DNA of 47,311 bases from an uncultured Granulosicoccaceae bacterium (GTDB taxonomy: Bacteria; Pseudomonadota; Gammaproteobacteria; Granulosicoccales; Granulosicoccaceae). Shown one piece after another: positions 6,792 through 15,329 of the stretch (its first letter is position 1; the number at the start of each line of letters is the position of its first letter). The position numbers and the translations under genes are program-made. The stretch spans positions 1-47,311 of the forward strand of contig CALLOA010000155.1 of NCBI GenBank assembly GCA_938005265.1, read 5' to 3'. The notes under the pieces were generated by a model, which worked only from the letters and a program-made list of their open reading frames with translations, did not search any database and was not told where the DNA came from.

Positions 6792-7154
6792 CTAGAAAAT
6801 GGATGCACCGAATATCTTGACGTCGCCGTCCTTGTCATCCTTCTCGTGCCCCAGCACCAGCCTGCCTAACCATTCGCCTTCGCGTTTTGTGCTACGTACG
6901 CGGTAGAGCACAGTGATATGCTGGTCACGGCGAATCAGGCCAAGATAATCATAGTTCGTATCAAGGCTACGAGTCAGTTCACTTTTGGCGAACTGTTTGC
7001 CTATCTCGACTTCGTTAAGGCCGAACAGGAGTTCGTAAGAAAATTTACGAATGAATTTTCCGTATTCGCCTTCGTTGGAATAACGAATCAGGTCTTCCCA
7101 CATCGGATGGGCAATGGCGGTTACCTCGTCTTCTGTCTTATCAAGAATACTCAT
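6792..7154 (-). CDS. Unknown 120-residue soluble protein downstream of aprA
   Basis: The protein is small, charged and Cys-free, with alternating helix- and strand-like segments: MWEDLIRYSNEGEYGKFIRKFS, then DYLGLIRRDQHITVLYRVRST and EWLGRLVLGHE. The layout (helices then long strands) is compatible with an NTF2/SnoaL-like cone, but no motif proves it. ATG 7154 is preceded by AGG. It is the first gene after aprA on the same strand (261-bp gap containing a hairpin) and precedes the FKBP gene by 94 bp. The function is unknown; an apr-associated role is inferred from position. Confidence 0.7.
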   Translation of the reverse strand: MSILDKTEDEVTAIAHPMWEDLIRYSNEGEYGKFIRKFSYELLFGLNEVEIGKQFAKSELTRSLDTNYDYLGLIRRDQHITVLYRVRSTKREGEWLGRLVLGHEKDDKDGDVKIFGASIF

Positions 7155-7361
7155 GCGTCTTACACCTGTTTAAAACCTAACGGCAATCAATATGAATAAA
7201 TGCCAGCGTTATTGGCCACAGTCCGTGCTGAATGCTCAACCCTTGTTGGCGAACCTGTTGCAAGCGAATCAAAACTGGCAGCGAGTGCCACGGAAGGGAG
7301 TGACAAATCGGGCTGTGGTGCTCATGAACATAGCACCCCTGCCCGATCCGGTATTCAGGCT

Positions 7362-7394
7362 GTTACCCGGCAAACAGTAAGTAGACCGGGTAAC
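7362..7394 (-). terminator. Hairpin downstream of aprA
   Basis: GTTACCCGG (7362-7370) and CCGGGTAAC (7386-7394) are a perfect 9-bp inverted repeat with a 15-nt loop, 22 bp after the aprA stop. No T-run follows on the minus strand. It may be a partial terminator or a 3'-end stabiliser that separates strong aprBA expression from the downstream accessory genes. Confidence 0.45.
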
Positions 7395-7415
7395 AACTTT
7401 CTAATGCGCTTTAAA

Positions 7416-9302
7416 TCAAGCTGCACTTTCCTCTTTCTTATCAACGTCTACCAGGTGGTAGCAAGGCGCTTTTTCCATCGTGTATTCGCCGGTTTCACGA
7501 TCACGCCTTGAGACTGTCAATACATGCCAGTTCTCATCATCTACCTTCAGGTGGTCACCGCGGTAGTAGTAGCCGGGCCAACGAGTCTCTTTGCGGAACA
7601 AGGTATGTTGCAGTACCGCTTCAGAGGTTAATTGGCGATGCTTGATTTCCCAGGCACGCAGCAATTCGTGAATATCTTCAGCTGCCACCTTCTCAAGATC
7701 TTCTTCAAGCATCTTCATTTTCTTGAGGCCGATGTTCAGCAGCTTTTCGTTGGTCATGTAGCTGACTGTCACTCCACCTGCATACTCATCCATCAACTTC
7801 TGCAAGCGATCCAGCGCCTGGCGCGGATTGATATAGTTCGGGTTTACCGAACCTGCGGTGATTTCGTTACGATAGATTCTGTAGGTTTCCATCGGCTTGT
7901 AGATGTCTTCCTTGCGCTGCTCGATCTGCTCGTCAGACACAGAAATACCTTCAGCCTTGCCATCATCGATGTACTGGCAAGCCGCTTTTGCAGCCAAGCG
8001 GCCTTCGGTGAATGAGCCGGAGGAGAATGCGTGAGGCGTACCACCTACAGCATCACCCGCACCAAATAACCCTTCAACAGTAGTCATTCGGTTATAACCC
8101 CAGTAATACTCGGGCGGTGACAAATCAGACGGGCCGGAACACCAGGCGCCACAACCAGTTGCATGAGACCCCATGACATAGGGTTCAGACGTTGTGAGTT
8201 CCGGGTTTTCATATTTCGGGTCAACATCGGTGGCAGCCCACAGTACTGCCTGCCCGACCGTCATGCCGAGGAAGTTGTGCCAGCCGATCTCTTCGAGGTG
8301 CGGGTCCTGGAATGCTTCCATGGTAACCATGTGAATAGGACCGCGGCCTGCGTTGACTTCCTGGATGAATGCATGGTTGCGCAAACAGGTCGGAATCGGG
8401 CGGTGGGTTGCATGCGAAAGCTCAGGGTCCAGGTATTCCTTACCGACGATTTCTTGCAGTGAAGGCCACCACTTGGACTCATACTCTTCGCCCATGCCGT
8501 TTTGCGTGTATGTCTTCAGGTGCAGGAAGTAGGCACCCACGGGGCCATAACCGTCTTTGAATCGTGCCAGCACGATACGGTTTTCCATTTGCGTCATTTT
8601 GGCACCAGCACCGATCAACAGGCCATAAGCTGAACCGGATGACCAGGGCGCATACCAGACACGCCCGGCACCTTCACCGACTGAACGCGGCTTGAAGATG
8701 TTGGAAGCACCACCGGCGCCAACGATAACCGTCTTTGACTTAAAGACGTGATAGTTACCGGTACGAACGTTAAAACCCACAGCACCGGCTATACGGTTTT
8801 CTTTTGCATCATCCATCAACAGATGAGTCACACAAATTCGGTTGAATACTTTGTCTGCTGACTTCTTTGCAGCTTCAGCAACGATAGGCTTGTACGACTC
8901 ACCGTGAATCATGATCTGCCAGCGCCCTTCGCGCTGGTAGTTACCCGAATCCGGGTCACGCATTAACGGTAGGCCCCACTCTTCGAACTGGTGTACGGTT
9001 GAGTCCACGTGACGCGCCATATCAAACAGCAGGTCTTCACGCACCATGCCCATCAGATCAATACGTGCATAGCGAACGTGATCTTCGGGATTGTTCTCAC
9101 CGAAACGCGTCCCCATGTAGCAGTTGATCGCGTATAGCCCCTGAGCCACCGCACCGGAGCGATCGATGTTGGCTTTTTCAGCAATGACAATTTTCTTGTC
9201 CTGGCCCCAATAGCGAGCTTCGAAAGCAGCACCAGTACCGCCAAGGCCGGCACCACAGACGAGAATATCAATCTCGTCTTCAATAATCGTATCGTATTTC
9301 AT
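7416..9302 (-). CDS. aprA: Adenylylsulfate reductase alpha subunit AprA
   Basis: This 628-residue flavoprotein is the catalytic subunit of dissimilatory APS reductase. In sulfur oxidisers it runs in reverse, joining sulfite and AMP to make APS in the cytoplasm. The N-terminal ADP-binding fold reads DILVCGAGLGGTGAAFEARYWG. The succinate dehydrogenase/fumarate reductase flavoprotein layout follows, with HGESYKPI, GGASNIFKPRSVGEG and GLFGAGDAVGGTPHAFSSGSFTEGR. The C-terminal RRDRETGEYTMEKAPCYH region is typical of AprA. The length is that of the family. Its ATG shares one base with the aprB stop (TAATG), so the two are translationally coupled. Confidence 0.97.
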   Translation of the reverse strand: MKYDTIIEDEIDILVCGAGLGGTGAAFEARYWGQDKKIVIAEKANIDRSGAVAQGLYAINCYMGTRFGENNPEDHVRYARIDLMGMVREDLLFDMARHVDSTVHQFEEWGLPLMRDPDSGNYQREGRWQIMIHGESYKPIVAEAAKKSADKVFNRICVTHLLMDDAKENRIAGAVGFNVRTGNYHVFKSKTVIVGAGGASNIFKPRSVGEGAGRVWYAPWSSGSAYGLLIGAGAKMTQMENRIVLARFKDGYGPVGAYFLHLKTYTQNGMGEEYESKWWPSLQEIVGKEYLDPELSHATHRPIPTCLRNHAFIQEVNAGRGPIHMVTMEAFQDPHLEEIGWHNFLGMTVGQAVLWAATDVDPKYENPELTTSEPYVMGSHATGCGAWCSGPSDLSPPEYYWGYNRMTTVEGLFGAGDAVGGTPHAFSSGSFTEGRLAAKAACQYIDDGKAEGISVSDEQIEQRKEDIYKPMETYRIYRNEITAGSVNPNYINPRQALDRLQKLMDEYAGGVTVSYMTNEKLLNIGLKKMKMLEEDLEKVAAEDIHELLRAWEIKHRQLTSEAVLQHTLFRKETRWPGYYYRGDHLKVDDENWHVLTVSRRDRETGEYTMEKAPCYHLVDVDKKEESAA

Positions 9303-9784
9303 TAGTAGTGAACCCCTGCTTTCATTTCCAGGCCGTTTGATTCAAGCGTGGCTACAGTACCTTCGTCGAATCGGATGTACTTGGGTTCGTTGTAGAGGTG
9401 CTGGCTGTCGCGCTGATCCTGAGTCGGCGCTTCTTCTTCACGCAGATCCGGTGTACCACTGCCCCATGGCTTGGTAGTGATCGGCGCCAGGAGGTCCATA
9501 TCTTTTTCGCCGTTGCGGAACTTGATACGCCAGGCTATAACGCCCTTTTCTTCATCCCGTTTTACGCGCACTGAGTGACCCAGCGGTGCGAAATCGGCAT
9601 AACCGCGAACATCAATCGCCTGATGTGGGCATGCTTTTACGCAGGAGTAGCACTCCCAGCACATGTTGGGTTCGATGTTGTAGGCGCGACGCGTAGTCTT
9701 GTCGATGTGCATGATATCTGACGGGCAAATATCCACGCAGTGTCCGCATCCGTCACAACGTGTCATGTATACAAATGTTGGCAT
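9302..9784 (-). CDS. aprB: Adenylylsulfate reductase beta subunit AprB
   Basis: This 160-residue iron-sulfur subunit passes electrons between the AprA FAD and the membrane acceptor. Two ferredoxin-type Cys motifs are visible, CDGCGHCVDICP (C10, C13, C16, C20) and CWECYSCVKACP (C42, C45, C48, C52), enough for two [4Fe-4S] clusters. The C-terminal tail (about residues 100-160) is the extension that wraps AprA in known structures. GGAG lies upstream of ATG 9784. The gene is between aprM and aprA, the order aprMBA known from purple sulfur bacteria such as Allochromatium. Confidence 0.97.
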   Translation of the reverse strand: MPTFVYMTRCDGCGHCVDICPSDIMHIDKTTRRAYNIEPNMCWECYSCVKACPHQAIDVRGYADFAPLGHSVRVKRDEEKGVIAWRIKFRNGEKDMDLLAPITTKPWGSGTPDLREEEAPTQDQRDSQHLYNEPKYIRFDEGTVATLESNGLEMKAGVHY

Positions 9785-9832
9785 TTCAATTCTCCAGACT
9801 TTCTAAACAGTCAAATAGTAGTGACGAAACAG

Positions 9833-10687
9833 TTAGTAGTGGCGCGGCGCTTCGCGCTTGATTCCCAAACCCATGTTGGGCGGGTTGGCACCCAGGTATT
9901 CGGGGATATCAGGAAATTTCGCCTGCACTTCCGGGTCTGTCAGGTCATAGTCATCGGGCAGGTTCTCGCGTGAACCATCAGCCATGGCTACTTTTTTCTG
10001 GAAGGCGGCGGCAGGCTTGAAAAACATGTGTGCGAATTTCGACCAGTAAACACTGCCGAACAAAACGGTGGAGCTGATGATGAACAAACCGAACAGCAGC
10101 ATGGCGAATGCACCCGCACCCACAGCTTGAAAGAACGACCACAACAAACCAAAAGTCGCTGTAGACAACAGCCCTAGAATAAACAGGTCACCACGCCCGT
10201 TAAACTGATTCCATTTAACACCTTCTGACGCTACATCAACGCGGATGGAGAACCAGAACCAGTAACCACCCGCACACAACATGATCGCACCGAGATGCCA
10301 AAGCAGTGGCCAGATCACTGGCGTGTCGCTACCCGCACCTGTGTAGGAAAAGATCATGATAGCCGTGGTGACCACAAACAGAATAAATCCGTACATAGTC
10401 AGCAGGTGTGACATACGGCGGCGTGAGTTACAGAACTCGGATGACGTCAGCACTTCATTGGCAACCGTCTTGACAGCAAGACCTGCCTTTTTACCACTGT
10501 TGACTTTCACCTTTGCGTTCTTCTGTGCTTTCTTGGAATTCTCAAAAAAGTACTTGGCGCTTTGCTTGTGCATCAGGTCGAGCAACGTGCCGCCAATGAC
10601 CGCAAGAATCATCGCCACAACGTAGAACTTCATCAAGCCGGGCGAAATAGTTTCTGCTATTTGAGCAAAAGGGTTGTTTACAAACAT
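9833..10687 (-). CDS. aprM: AprM, membrane anchor of adenylylsulfate reductase
   Basis: This 284-residue integral membrane protein begins with a hydrophobic helix near residues 17-38 (GLMKFYVVAMILAVIGG). A Lys-rich cytoplasmic loop (KKAQKNAKVKVNSGKKAG) and several more helices follow (YGFILFVVTTAIMIF, WHLGAIMLCAGGYWFW, LGLLSTATFGLLWSFF, AFAMLLFGLFIIS). It ends in a polar tail. In sulfur oxidisers AprM is proposed to link AprBA to the quinone pool, an alternative to QmoABC. Its place directly upstream of aprB (48 bp) and its topology support the call. It is the first gene of the operon. Confidence 0.9.
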   Translation of the reverse strand: MFVNNPFAQIAETISPGLMKFYVVAMILAVIGGTLLDLMHKQSAKYFFENSKKAQKNAKVKVNSGKKAGLAVKTVANEVLTSSEFCNSRRRMSHLLTMYGFILFVVTTAIMIFSYTGAGSDTPVIWPLLWHLGAIMLCAGGYWFWFSIRVDVASEGVKWNQFNGRGDLFILGLLSTATFGLLWSFFQAVGAGAFAMLLFGLFIISSTVLFGSVYWSKFAHMFFKPAAAFQKKVAMADGSRENLPDDYDLTDPEVQAKFPDIPEYLGANPPNMGLGIKREAPRHY

Positions 10688-11504
10688 GCGGATTGCCTCA
10701 CCTGCATATCAAACTGAGTTTAAAGGCCAGAAATCCTTACAGCAGAAATCCGGTCCGATTACGTAAAGCTCGTAGAGCTGTTTCTTTAAAACGTTTACCA
10801 CGCGGTTTACAAGTCCCGTCAGCTTGCAAACTAACTACGAGGCCGGAATCAAGCTGGACCACGTGGAGTTATATAACATGCGTTGTTTACGGTTCCGGGA
10901 GGAAAGGTACGTTATCAAGACCACGAAGCTCTCCCTGGCTGCTGCTGAATCCTGTTTCCAATACAGCTGTCGGCAGCTGCTACCCCGCTAATATAAAGGG
11001 CGCCAAGAACACAACGCCAAAGAGTATACAGCACATATCGGCCGTTCTATGCGGCCAGTTCATCTCTTTTGCACAAGAATTTTTTTACTATACCCAAGCA
11101 GAATTTCTACGCTTGTAGCTTATCTTTGTAGAGTGCCGTCACTATGCTTACACTTAGGTAGCTATATCCCTGCCAAGTCCGGCTCAACTGTGTAGGGCGT
11201 GAGCCCGTAAAAGCAACGTGCAGCGATGAAGAACAGCCACTTTGTTGTATAAAACACACAATAAAACAGCGTAATCCAGCTAGCGCCACAACTACCCCAA
11301 GTAAATCTTTGCCATACCCAAGTAAATTTTTTGGCAGAAAAATGCCGGTCACCCGAAGTAACTACTTAATTTTTATAGTGTGATCTATCACGTCACAAGA
11401 ACAGCCTGCTGGCACCAATGCCAGGCTAACGATGCCATGATTTTTGTTGCTAAACTGCATGACTGACTCTACCGAATAAACCGAACAACCGGATTTACAT
11501 TGAT
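10688..11504. promoter_or_regulatory. Divergent apr/sat control region with repeated CCCAAGTAAAT boxes
   Basis: This 817-bp spacer between aprM and sat has no convincing gene. CCCAAGTAAAT occurs exactly at 11296-11306 and 11317-11327, 21 bp apart (two helical turns). Related boxes are CCCAAGCAGAAT at 11093-11104 and CCCGAAGTAACT near 11352. Just upstream of sat, CTGGC and GCCAG flanked by AGC/GCT form a hairpin around 11403-11427. The region should contain both operon promoters; the boxes are candidate sites for a shared activator. Confidence 0.45.
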
Positions 11505-12701
11505 ATGCCTGATCTGATTTCCCCACACGGCTCCGATAAGCTTCTGCCACTCTTTATTGAAGATCACTCGGCTCGAGAGAAACTGCGGGAGGAAGCTACC
11601 CGGCTACACAATGTGACGGTGAGCTCGGCAACCGCGGGTAATGCCGTCATGTTGGCAGCAGGGTATTTCACGCCACTGACAGGTTATATGAATAAAATCG
11701 ATGCACTGTCTGTGGGCGAATCGATGCACACCGCAGGCGGCCTTTTCTGGCCGACACCGGTCATGAACCTTCTGCCTGATGCCACGGGTTTTACAGTCGG
11801 AGATCGCATTGCATTAGCGGACCCCAACGTTGATGGCAACCCGGCACTGGCAATACAACAGGTCGAAAGTATCGAGCAATTCAGCGATGCAGAGCTAACA
11901 ACATTGTGCCAGCAGGTCTATGGCACAACAGACAAGGAGCACCCTGGCGTTGCTGAATTCCTGGCACAGGGGAATACTGTTGTTGCAGGCCCGATCGACG
12001 TGCTTAACTATAGTTACTTCAGTACTGAGTTCCCGGATACGTTTCGCACTGCTGTTGAAATAAGAAACGAGATTGCCGGGCATGGCTGGAACAGGATCGT
12101 CGCATTCCAGACACGTAACCCCATGCATCGTGCTCATGAAGAGTTATGCCATATGGCCATGCAGCGTCTTGATGCAGATGGTTTGGTCATTCACATGCTG
12201 CTTGGCAAGCTGAAACCAGGTGATATACCTGCACCGGTCCGTGATGCCTCTATAAGGAAAATGATTGAGCTGTACTTCCCGCCTAACTCGGCCATGATCA
12301 CGGGCTATGGCTTTGACATGTTGTATGCAGGTCCACGCGAAGCTGTTTTACATGCAGTGTTCAGACAGAATATGGGCGCTACTCACTTTATTATTGGCCG
12401 TGATCACGCGGGTGTGGGTGACTACTATGAGCCGTTCGGAGCACAAGACATATTCGATAGTGTGCCGGATGGAGCTTTAAAAATAGAGTTGTTCAAGGCG
12501 GACCACACGGCTTACTCAAAAAAACTGAACAAGGTGGTAATGATGCGCGAAGCGCCAGATCACACCAAGGAAGATTTTGTTCTGCTATCAGGCACGGCCG
12601 TTCGTGAAATGCTTTCAGAAGGCAAAGCACCGCCACCTGAATTTTCGCGCCCGGAAGTTGCGCAAATATTGATGGCGCACTATCAATCGCAGAATCAGTA
12701 G
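11505..12701 (+). CDS. sat: ATP sulfurylase (sulfate adenylyltransferase), dissimilatory type
   Basis: This 398-residue single-chain enzyme interconverts APS + PPi and ATP + sulfate. With aprMBA it should finish sulfite oxidation and conserve energy as ATP. The catalytic motif FQTRNPMHRAHEELC is the family's QxRNPxHxxHE. IIGRDHAGVGDYYEPFGAQ and the later SGTAVREMLSEG are also diagnostic. There is no APS kinase domain, and the enzyme is not the CysDN form, which fits a dissimilatory role. The ATG has no strong Shine-Dalgarno. The gene is transcribed away from aprM across an 817-bp spacer. Confidence 0.97.
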   Translation: MPDLISPHGSDKLLPLFIEDHSAREKLREEATRLHNVTVSSATAGNAVMLAAGYFTPLTGYMNKIDALSVGESMHTAGGLFWPTPVMNLLPDATGFTVGDRIALADPNVDGNPALAIQQVESIEQFSDAELTTLCQQVYGTTDKEHPGVAEFLAQGNTVVAGPIDVLNYSYFSTEFPDTFRTAVEIRNEIAGHGWNRIVAFQTRNPMHRAHEELCHMAMQRLDADGLVIHMLLGKLKPGDIPAPVRDASIRKMIELYFPPNSAMITGYGFDMLYAGPREAVLHAVFRQNMGATHFIIGRDHAGVGDYYEPFGAQDIFDSVPDGALKIELFKADHTAYSKKLNKVVMMREAPDHTKEDFVLLSGTAVREMLSEGKAPPPEFSRPEVAQILMAHYQSQNQ

Positions 12702-12764
12702 CGAGGGATCAGCAGCAAAGGTCCGTTGGTAGAATTAGATACCAAAGATCGGCTCTGAGTTAAT

Positions 12765-13142
12765 TTACAGTTCGGTGTACTTGGCAGAAGTGCCGCGGGA
12801 TTTTTCAACCGGGTACTTTCTGTCATTCGCATCTATTTTGTCCGCTGCGGCCTGGCAGAGATCAATATCGGCCCGTTCAGCTACCAGTAGCAAATAAAGC
12901 AGTACATCGGCGCACTCCTCCCGCAAGCGCTGCTTCATTTTGGCATCCGCGGCTTCGGCTTCAAATTGTTGTTCTGGTTTCCACTGGGTCAGCTCCACCA
13001 GCTCACTAGCTTCCAGACTTAAGGACAGAATTAGGTCTTTCAGGGAATGAAACTGGCGCCAATCACGCGCATCGCGGAATTCGATCAGCCTTTGTGTCAG
13101 GGTTTCAAGCGTTGGCATCTGAGCCAGGGGTTGATCGGGCAT
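12765..13142 (-). CDS. MazG-like nucleotide pyrophosphohydrolase
   Basis: This 125-residue all-alpha NTP pyrophosphatase of the MazG/RS21-C6 (dCTPase) type should hydrolyse non-canonical or excess (d)NTPs to the monophosphate and PPi. The metal-binding EXXE...EXXD pattern is seen in SLEASELVELTQW and REECADVLLYLLLVAE, followed by NDRKYP near the C-terminus. AGG precedes ATG 13142. It converges with sat, leaving 63 bp between stops, and diverges from the phosphodiesterase gene. A house-cleaning role fits the neighbouring repair genes. Confidence 0.9.
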   Translation of the reverse strand: MPDQPLAQMPTLETLTQRLIEFRDARDWRQFHSLKDLILSLSLEASELVELTQWKPEQQFEAEAADAKMKQRLREECADVLLYLLLVAERADIDLCQAAADKIDANDRKYPVEKSRGTSAKYTEL

Positions 13143-13230
13143 CTAATTACCTGCAAAGTCACAGTGGGTGGCAGCGCCAAAATAACAGCTACCTTTTTAA
13201 TCAAAACGAGAGTATCGCAAAAAAGTACCC

Positions 13231-13947
13231 ATGACACTCGACATTATCCAGATAACCGACACTCACCTGTGCCGGGAACACCCATCCCGTACAGAAGACC
13301 TTGAGCGTTGCCTGAAAGCCATCACGGCCGAGCCAAAGACACCCGAATTTCTCTTGCACACGGGCGACATAACGCACAACGGCCTGGAACCCGAATACCG
13401 AACGGCCATGCAGGCTATCGAAAGTACCGGTATGCCGTGCATTGTGCTGCCGGGCAACCGTGACAATCGCCAAGTGATGCTTGATTTTTTCAGTGACCAG
13501 ACCTATCTGCCTGCCGGTAGTGAATTTTTTCAATATACAATTGAAGACTACTCCACGCGATGTATCGTGCTGGACACTCACTCTGAACAAAGCAATAAGG
13601 GTGAACTGTGCGAGAAACGATTTAGCCTCTTTGAAACCATGCTGGCAATGGATACCACTAAACCGGTCACCATTATTATGCACCACCCACCCTTCGAAGC
13701 CAGCGAGATCCCTGACCCTTTCCAATTCGCTGACTGGGCTCAGGTAGATAGATTTGAGCACATCGTTCAGGCGCACAGTGCTGTCCAGCAAATTATTTGT
13801 GGTCATGTACATAGAAATATCGACACAACGGTTGCCAACCTTCCAGCACGCGCACTCACCTGCCTGGCCGGTGACCTGCGCAAGGGTGACGTTGAAGATT
13901 CTGAACGTTCAAAACCCGTATTTCGCTGGCATAGCTTTCAGGTGTAA
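13231..13947 (+). CDS. Metallophosphoesterase, CpdA-like cyclic nucleotide phosphodiesterase
   Basis: This 238-residue calcineurin-like phosphoesterase, probably with a dinuclear metal centre, has IQITDTHL, LLHTGDITHNG, LPGNRDNR, IIMHHPPF and CGHVH in the family order. The architecture fits the class III cAMP phosphodiesterase CpdA. The third motif reads GNRD rather than the common GNHD, replacing the His that assists catalysis, so the activity may differ. The gene starts at ATG 13231 and is followed by the AlkC-type gene 70 bp downstream on the same strand. Confidence 0.82.
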   Translation: MTLDIIQITDTHLCREHPSRTEDLERCLKAITAEPKTPEFLLHTGDITHNGLEPEYRTAMQAIESTGMPCIVLPGNRDNRQVMLDFFSDQTYLPAGSEFFQYTIEDYSTRCIVLDTHSEQSNKGELCEKRFSLFETMLAMDTTKPVTIIMHHPPFEASEIPDPFQFADWAQVDRFEHIVQAHSAVQQIICGHVHRNIDTTVANLPARALTCLAGDLRKGDVEDSERSKPVFRWHSFQV

Positions 13948-14017
13948 ATTAGTCACGACGAAAATCCGGACGAAAACTCTGAGAAATACTCGGATACTCC
14001 ATACAGGAATAAGGACT

Positions 14018-15139
14018 ATGACTGATAAAGAGAGAAAATCCCACAAAGACTGGTTTGATCGGCAGGCTGCAAAAAGTCTGGCACAACAAATTTCGGCAAT
14101 AGACAAAGCATTCGATAACAAACAATTTGTACGCATGTGTTGCAAGGGGCTGGACGCACTGGAATTCAATGCCCGGGTTAAACAGTTTGCACAGGCCATG
14201 CGCGAATGCCTGCCTGAACATTATCCACTGGCGGCCAAAACGCTGCAGCAAAGTCTTCCAGCAGCTTTACCTGACTGTGAATCTGTAACCGATGGCTGGC
14301 TGCAATGGCCAGTCGGGCAATTTGTGGCGGATCATGGCTTACCTCACTTTGACGAATCCATGCAGCTGATGGTTGATCTTACGCAGCGCTTTAGTTCAGA
14401 GTATGCGGTTCGTCCGTTTGTGCAGCAGCGTGCTGATGAGACGTTTGATTTTCTCTACAGTCAGTTATCAAGCCAGAGTCCACATATTCGGCGGTGGTGC
14501 TCTGAAGGGTGCCGAACGCGCCTTCCCTGGGGCGCGAAGTTGACTGAATTGATTACAGATCCTTCACCTGTCATCCCGATTCTCGATGCCTTGAAAGATG
14601 ACCCGGAGCTTTATGTCAGGAAGTCAGTAGCAAATAACATTAATGACCTCAGCAAAGACCACCCCGCGATGGTTATAGAATTGTGCCGAAGCTGGTCCAA
14701 GAGTAGTAACCCAGATAGAGACTGGGTCATCAAGCAAGGTTTGCGTACACTAATCAAGGATGGCGACAAGCAAGCTTTAAAGCTGATCGGTTATTCCAAA
14801 CCTTCAGGTGTTGACGCGAAATTAAAACTCTCAAAAAAGAAAATTGCAATCGGTGAGGCACTAACTATCCAGGCAACTCTGCATAACAGCAGCCACAAAA
14901 AGCAACAGCTATTAGTGGACTATATTGTCCATTACCAGGCGAAGAACAACGCTGCTGTTAGGCAAAAGGTATTCAAGTGGAAAACAATCGAACTCAAGGC
15001 AGGTGAGAAATTACAGGCCGACAAAAAGCACGCTATGAAACGAACCTCTGTCAGGGCTTTGTACCCTGGCAAGCACAAGGTTGAATTACAACTGAATGGT
15101 GAGATCGTTGCCCGCCAGGCGTTTGAACTAGACGAATAA
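14018..15139 (+). CDS. AlkC-type DNA alkylation repair glycosylase with Ig-like domain
   Basis: This 373-residue protein should excise alkylated bases such as 3-methyladenine. Residues about 1-260 are helical ALK/HEAT repeats; LYSQLSSQSPHIRRWCSEGCRTRLPW and PELYVRKSVANNINDLSKDHP are typical of the AlkC/AlkD family. Residues about 268-373 (LKLSKKKIAIGEALTIQATL onwards) form a beta-rich Ig-like domain as described for AlkC. I chose ATG 14018 because AGGAATAAGGAC precedes it; the open frame extends further upstream but overlaps the phosphodiesterase gene. A TCCGGACGA box lies 45-53 bp upstream. Confidence 0.85.
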   Translation: MTDKERKSHKDWFDRQAAKSLAQQISAIDKAFDNKQFVRMCCKGLDALEFNARVKQFAQAMRECLPEHYPLAAKTLQQSLPAALPDCESVTDGWLQWPVGQFVADHGLPHFDESMQLMVDLTQRFSSEYAVRPFVQQRADETFDFLYSQLSSQSPHIRRWCSEGCRTRLPWGAKLTELITDPSPVIPILDALKDDPELYVRKSVANNINDLSKDHPAMVIELCRSWSKSSNPDRDWVIKQGLRTLIKDGDKQALKLIGYSKPSGVDAKLKLSKKKIAIGEALTIQATLHNSSHKKQQLLVDYIVHYQAKNNAAVRQKVFKWKTIELKAGEKLQADKKHAMKRTSVRALYPGKHKVELQLNGEIVARQAFELDE

Positions 15140-15329
15140 AGTGAATACTGGTTGATCGTTATGATAAGTAGAAATCTGATGGAGTAAAAATCAGTACTTG
15201 TTTTGGCATTGCTCGAATTTCGCCGATAATCCGGACGATACATCATAACGTTAATAATGATTTCCCACGCTCTAGTCCCAGATAATTCGACTTCCGGACG
15301 ATCTATTTATAGCCATCCCAACTGACTCG

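Noticed and set aside
7416-10687. Sulfate-reducing direction for the Apr operon
   Set aside because: AprM as anchor instead of QmoABC and the gammaproteobacterial context point to sulfur oxidation; direction is inferred, not shown.
10693-11118. 141-codon open frame on the plus strand between aprM and sat
   Set aside because: No ribosome site, no recognisable motif and a composition like random translation; it lies in a control region with repeats.
11107-11352. 81-codon minus-strand frame with a hydrophobic stretch
   Set aside because: It lacks a good start signal and runs across the CCCAAGTAAAT repeats, which explain the sequence better as regulatory DNA.
11505-12701. Assimilatory sulfate activation as the role of sat
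   Set aside because: The enzyme is the single-chain dissimilatory type beside aprMBA; no cysH, cysC, cysD or cysN is seen in the window.
13754-14017. Upstream extension of the AlkC-type gene frame
   Set aside because: It overlaps the phosphodiesterase coding region in another frame, while ATG 14018 has a good ribosome site.
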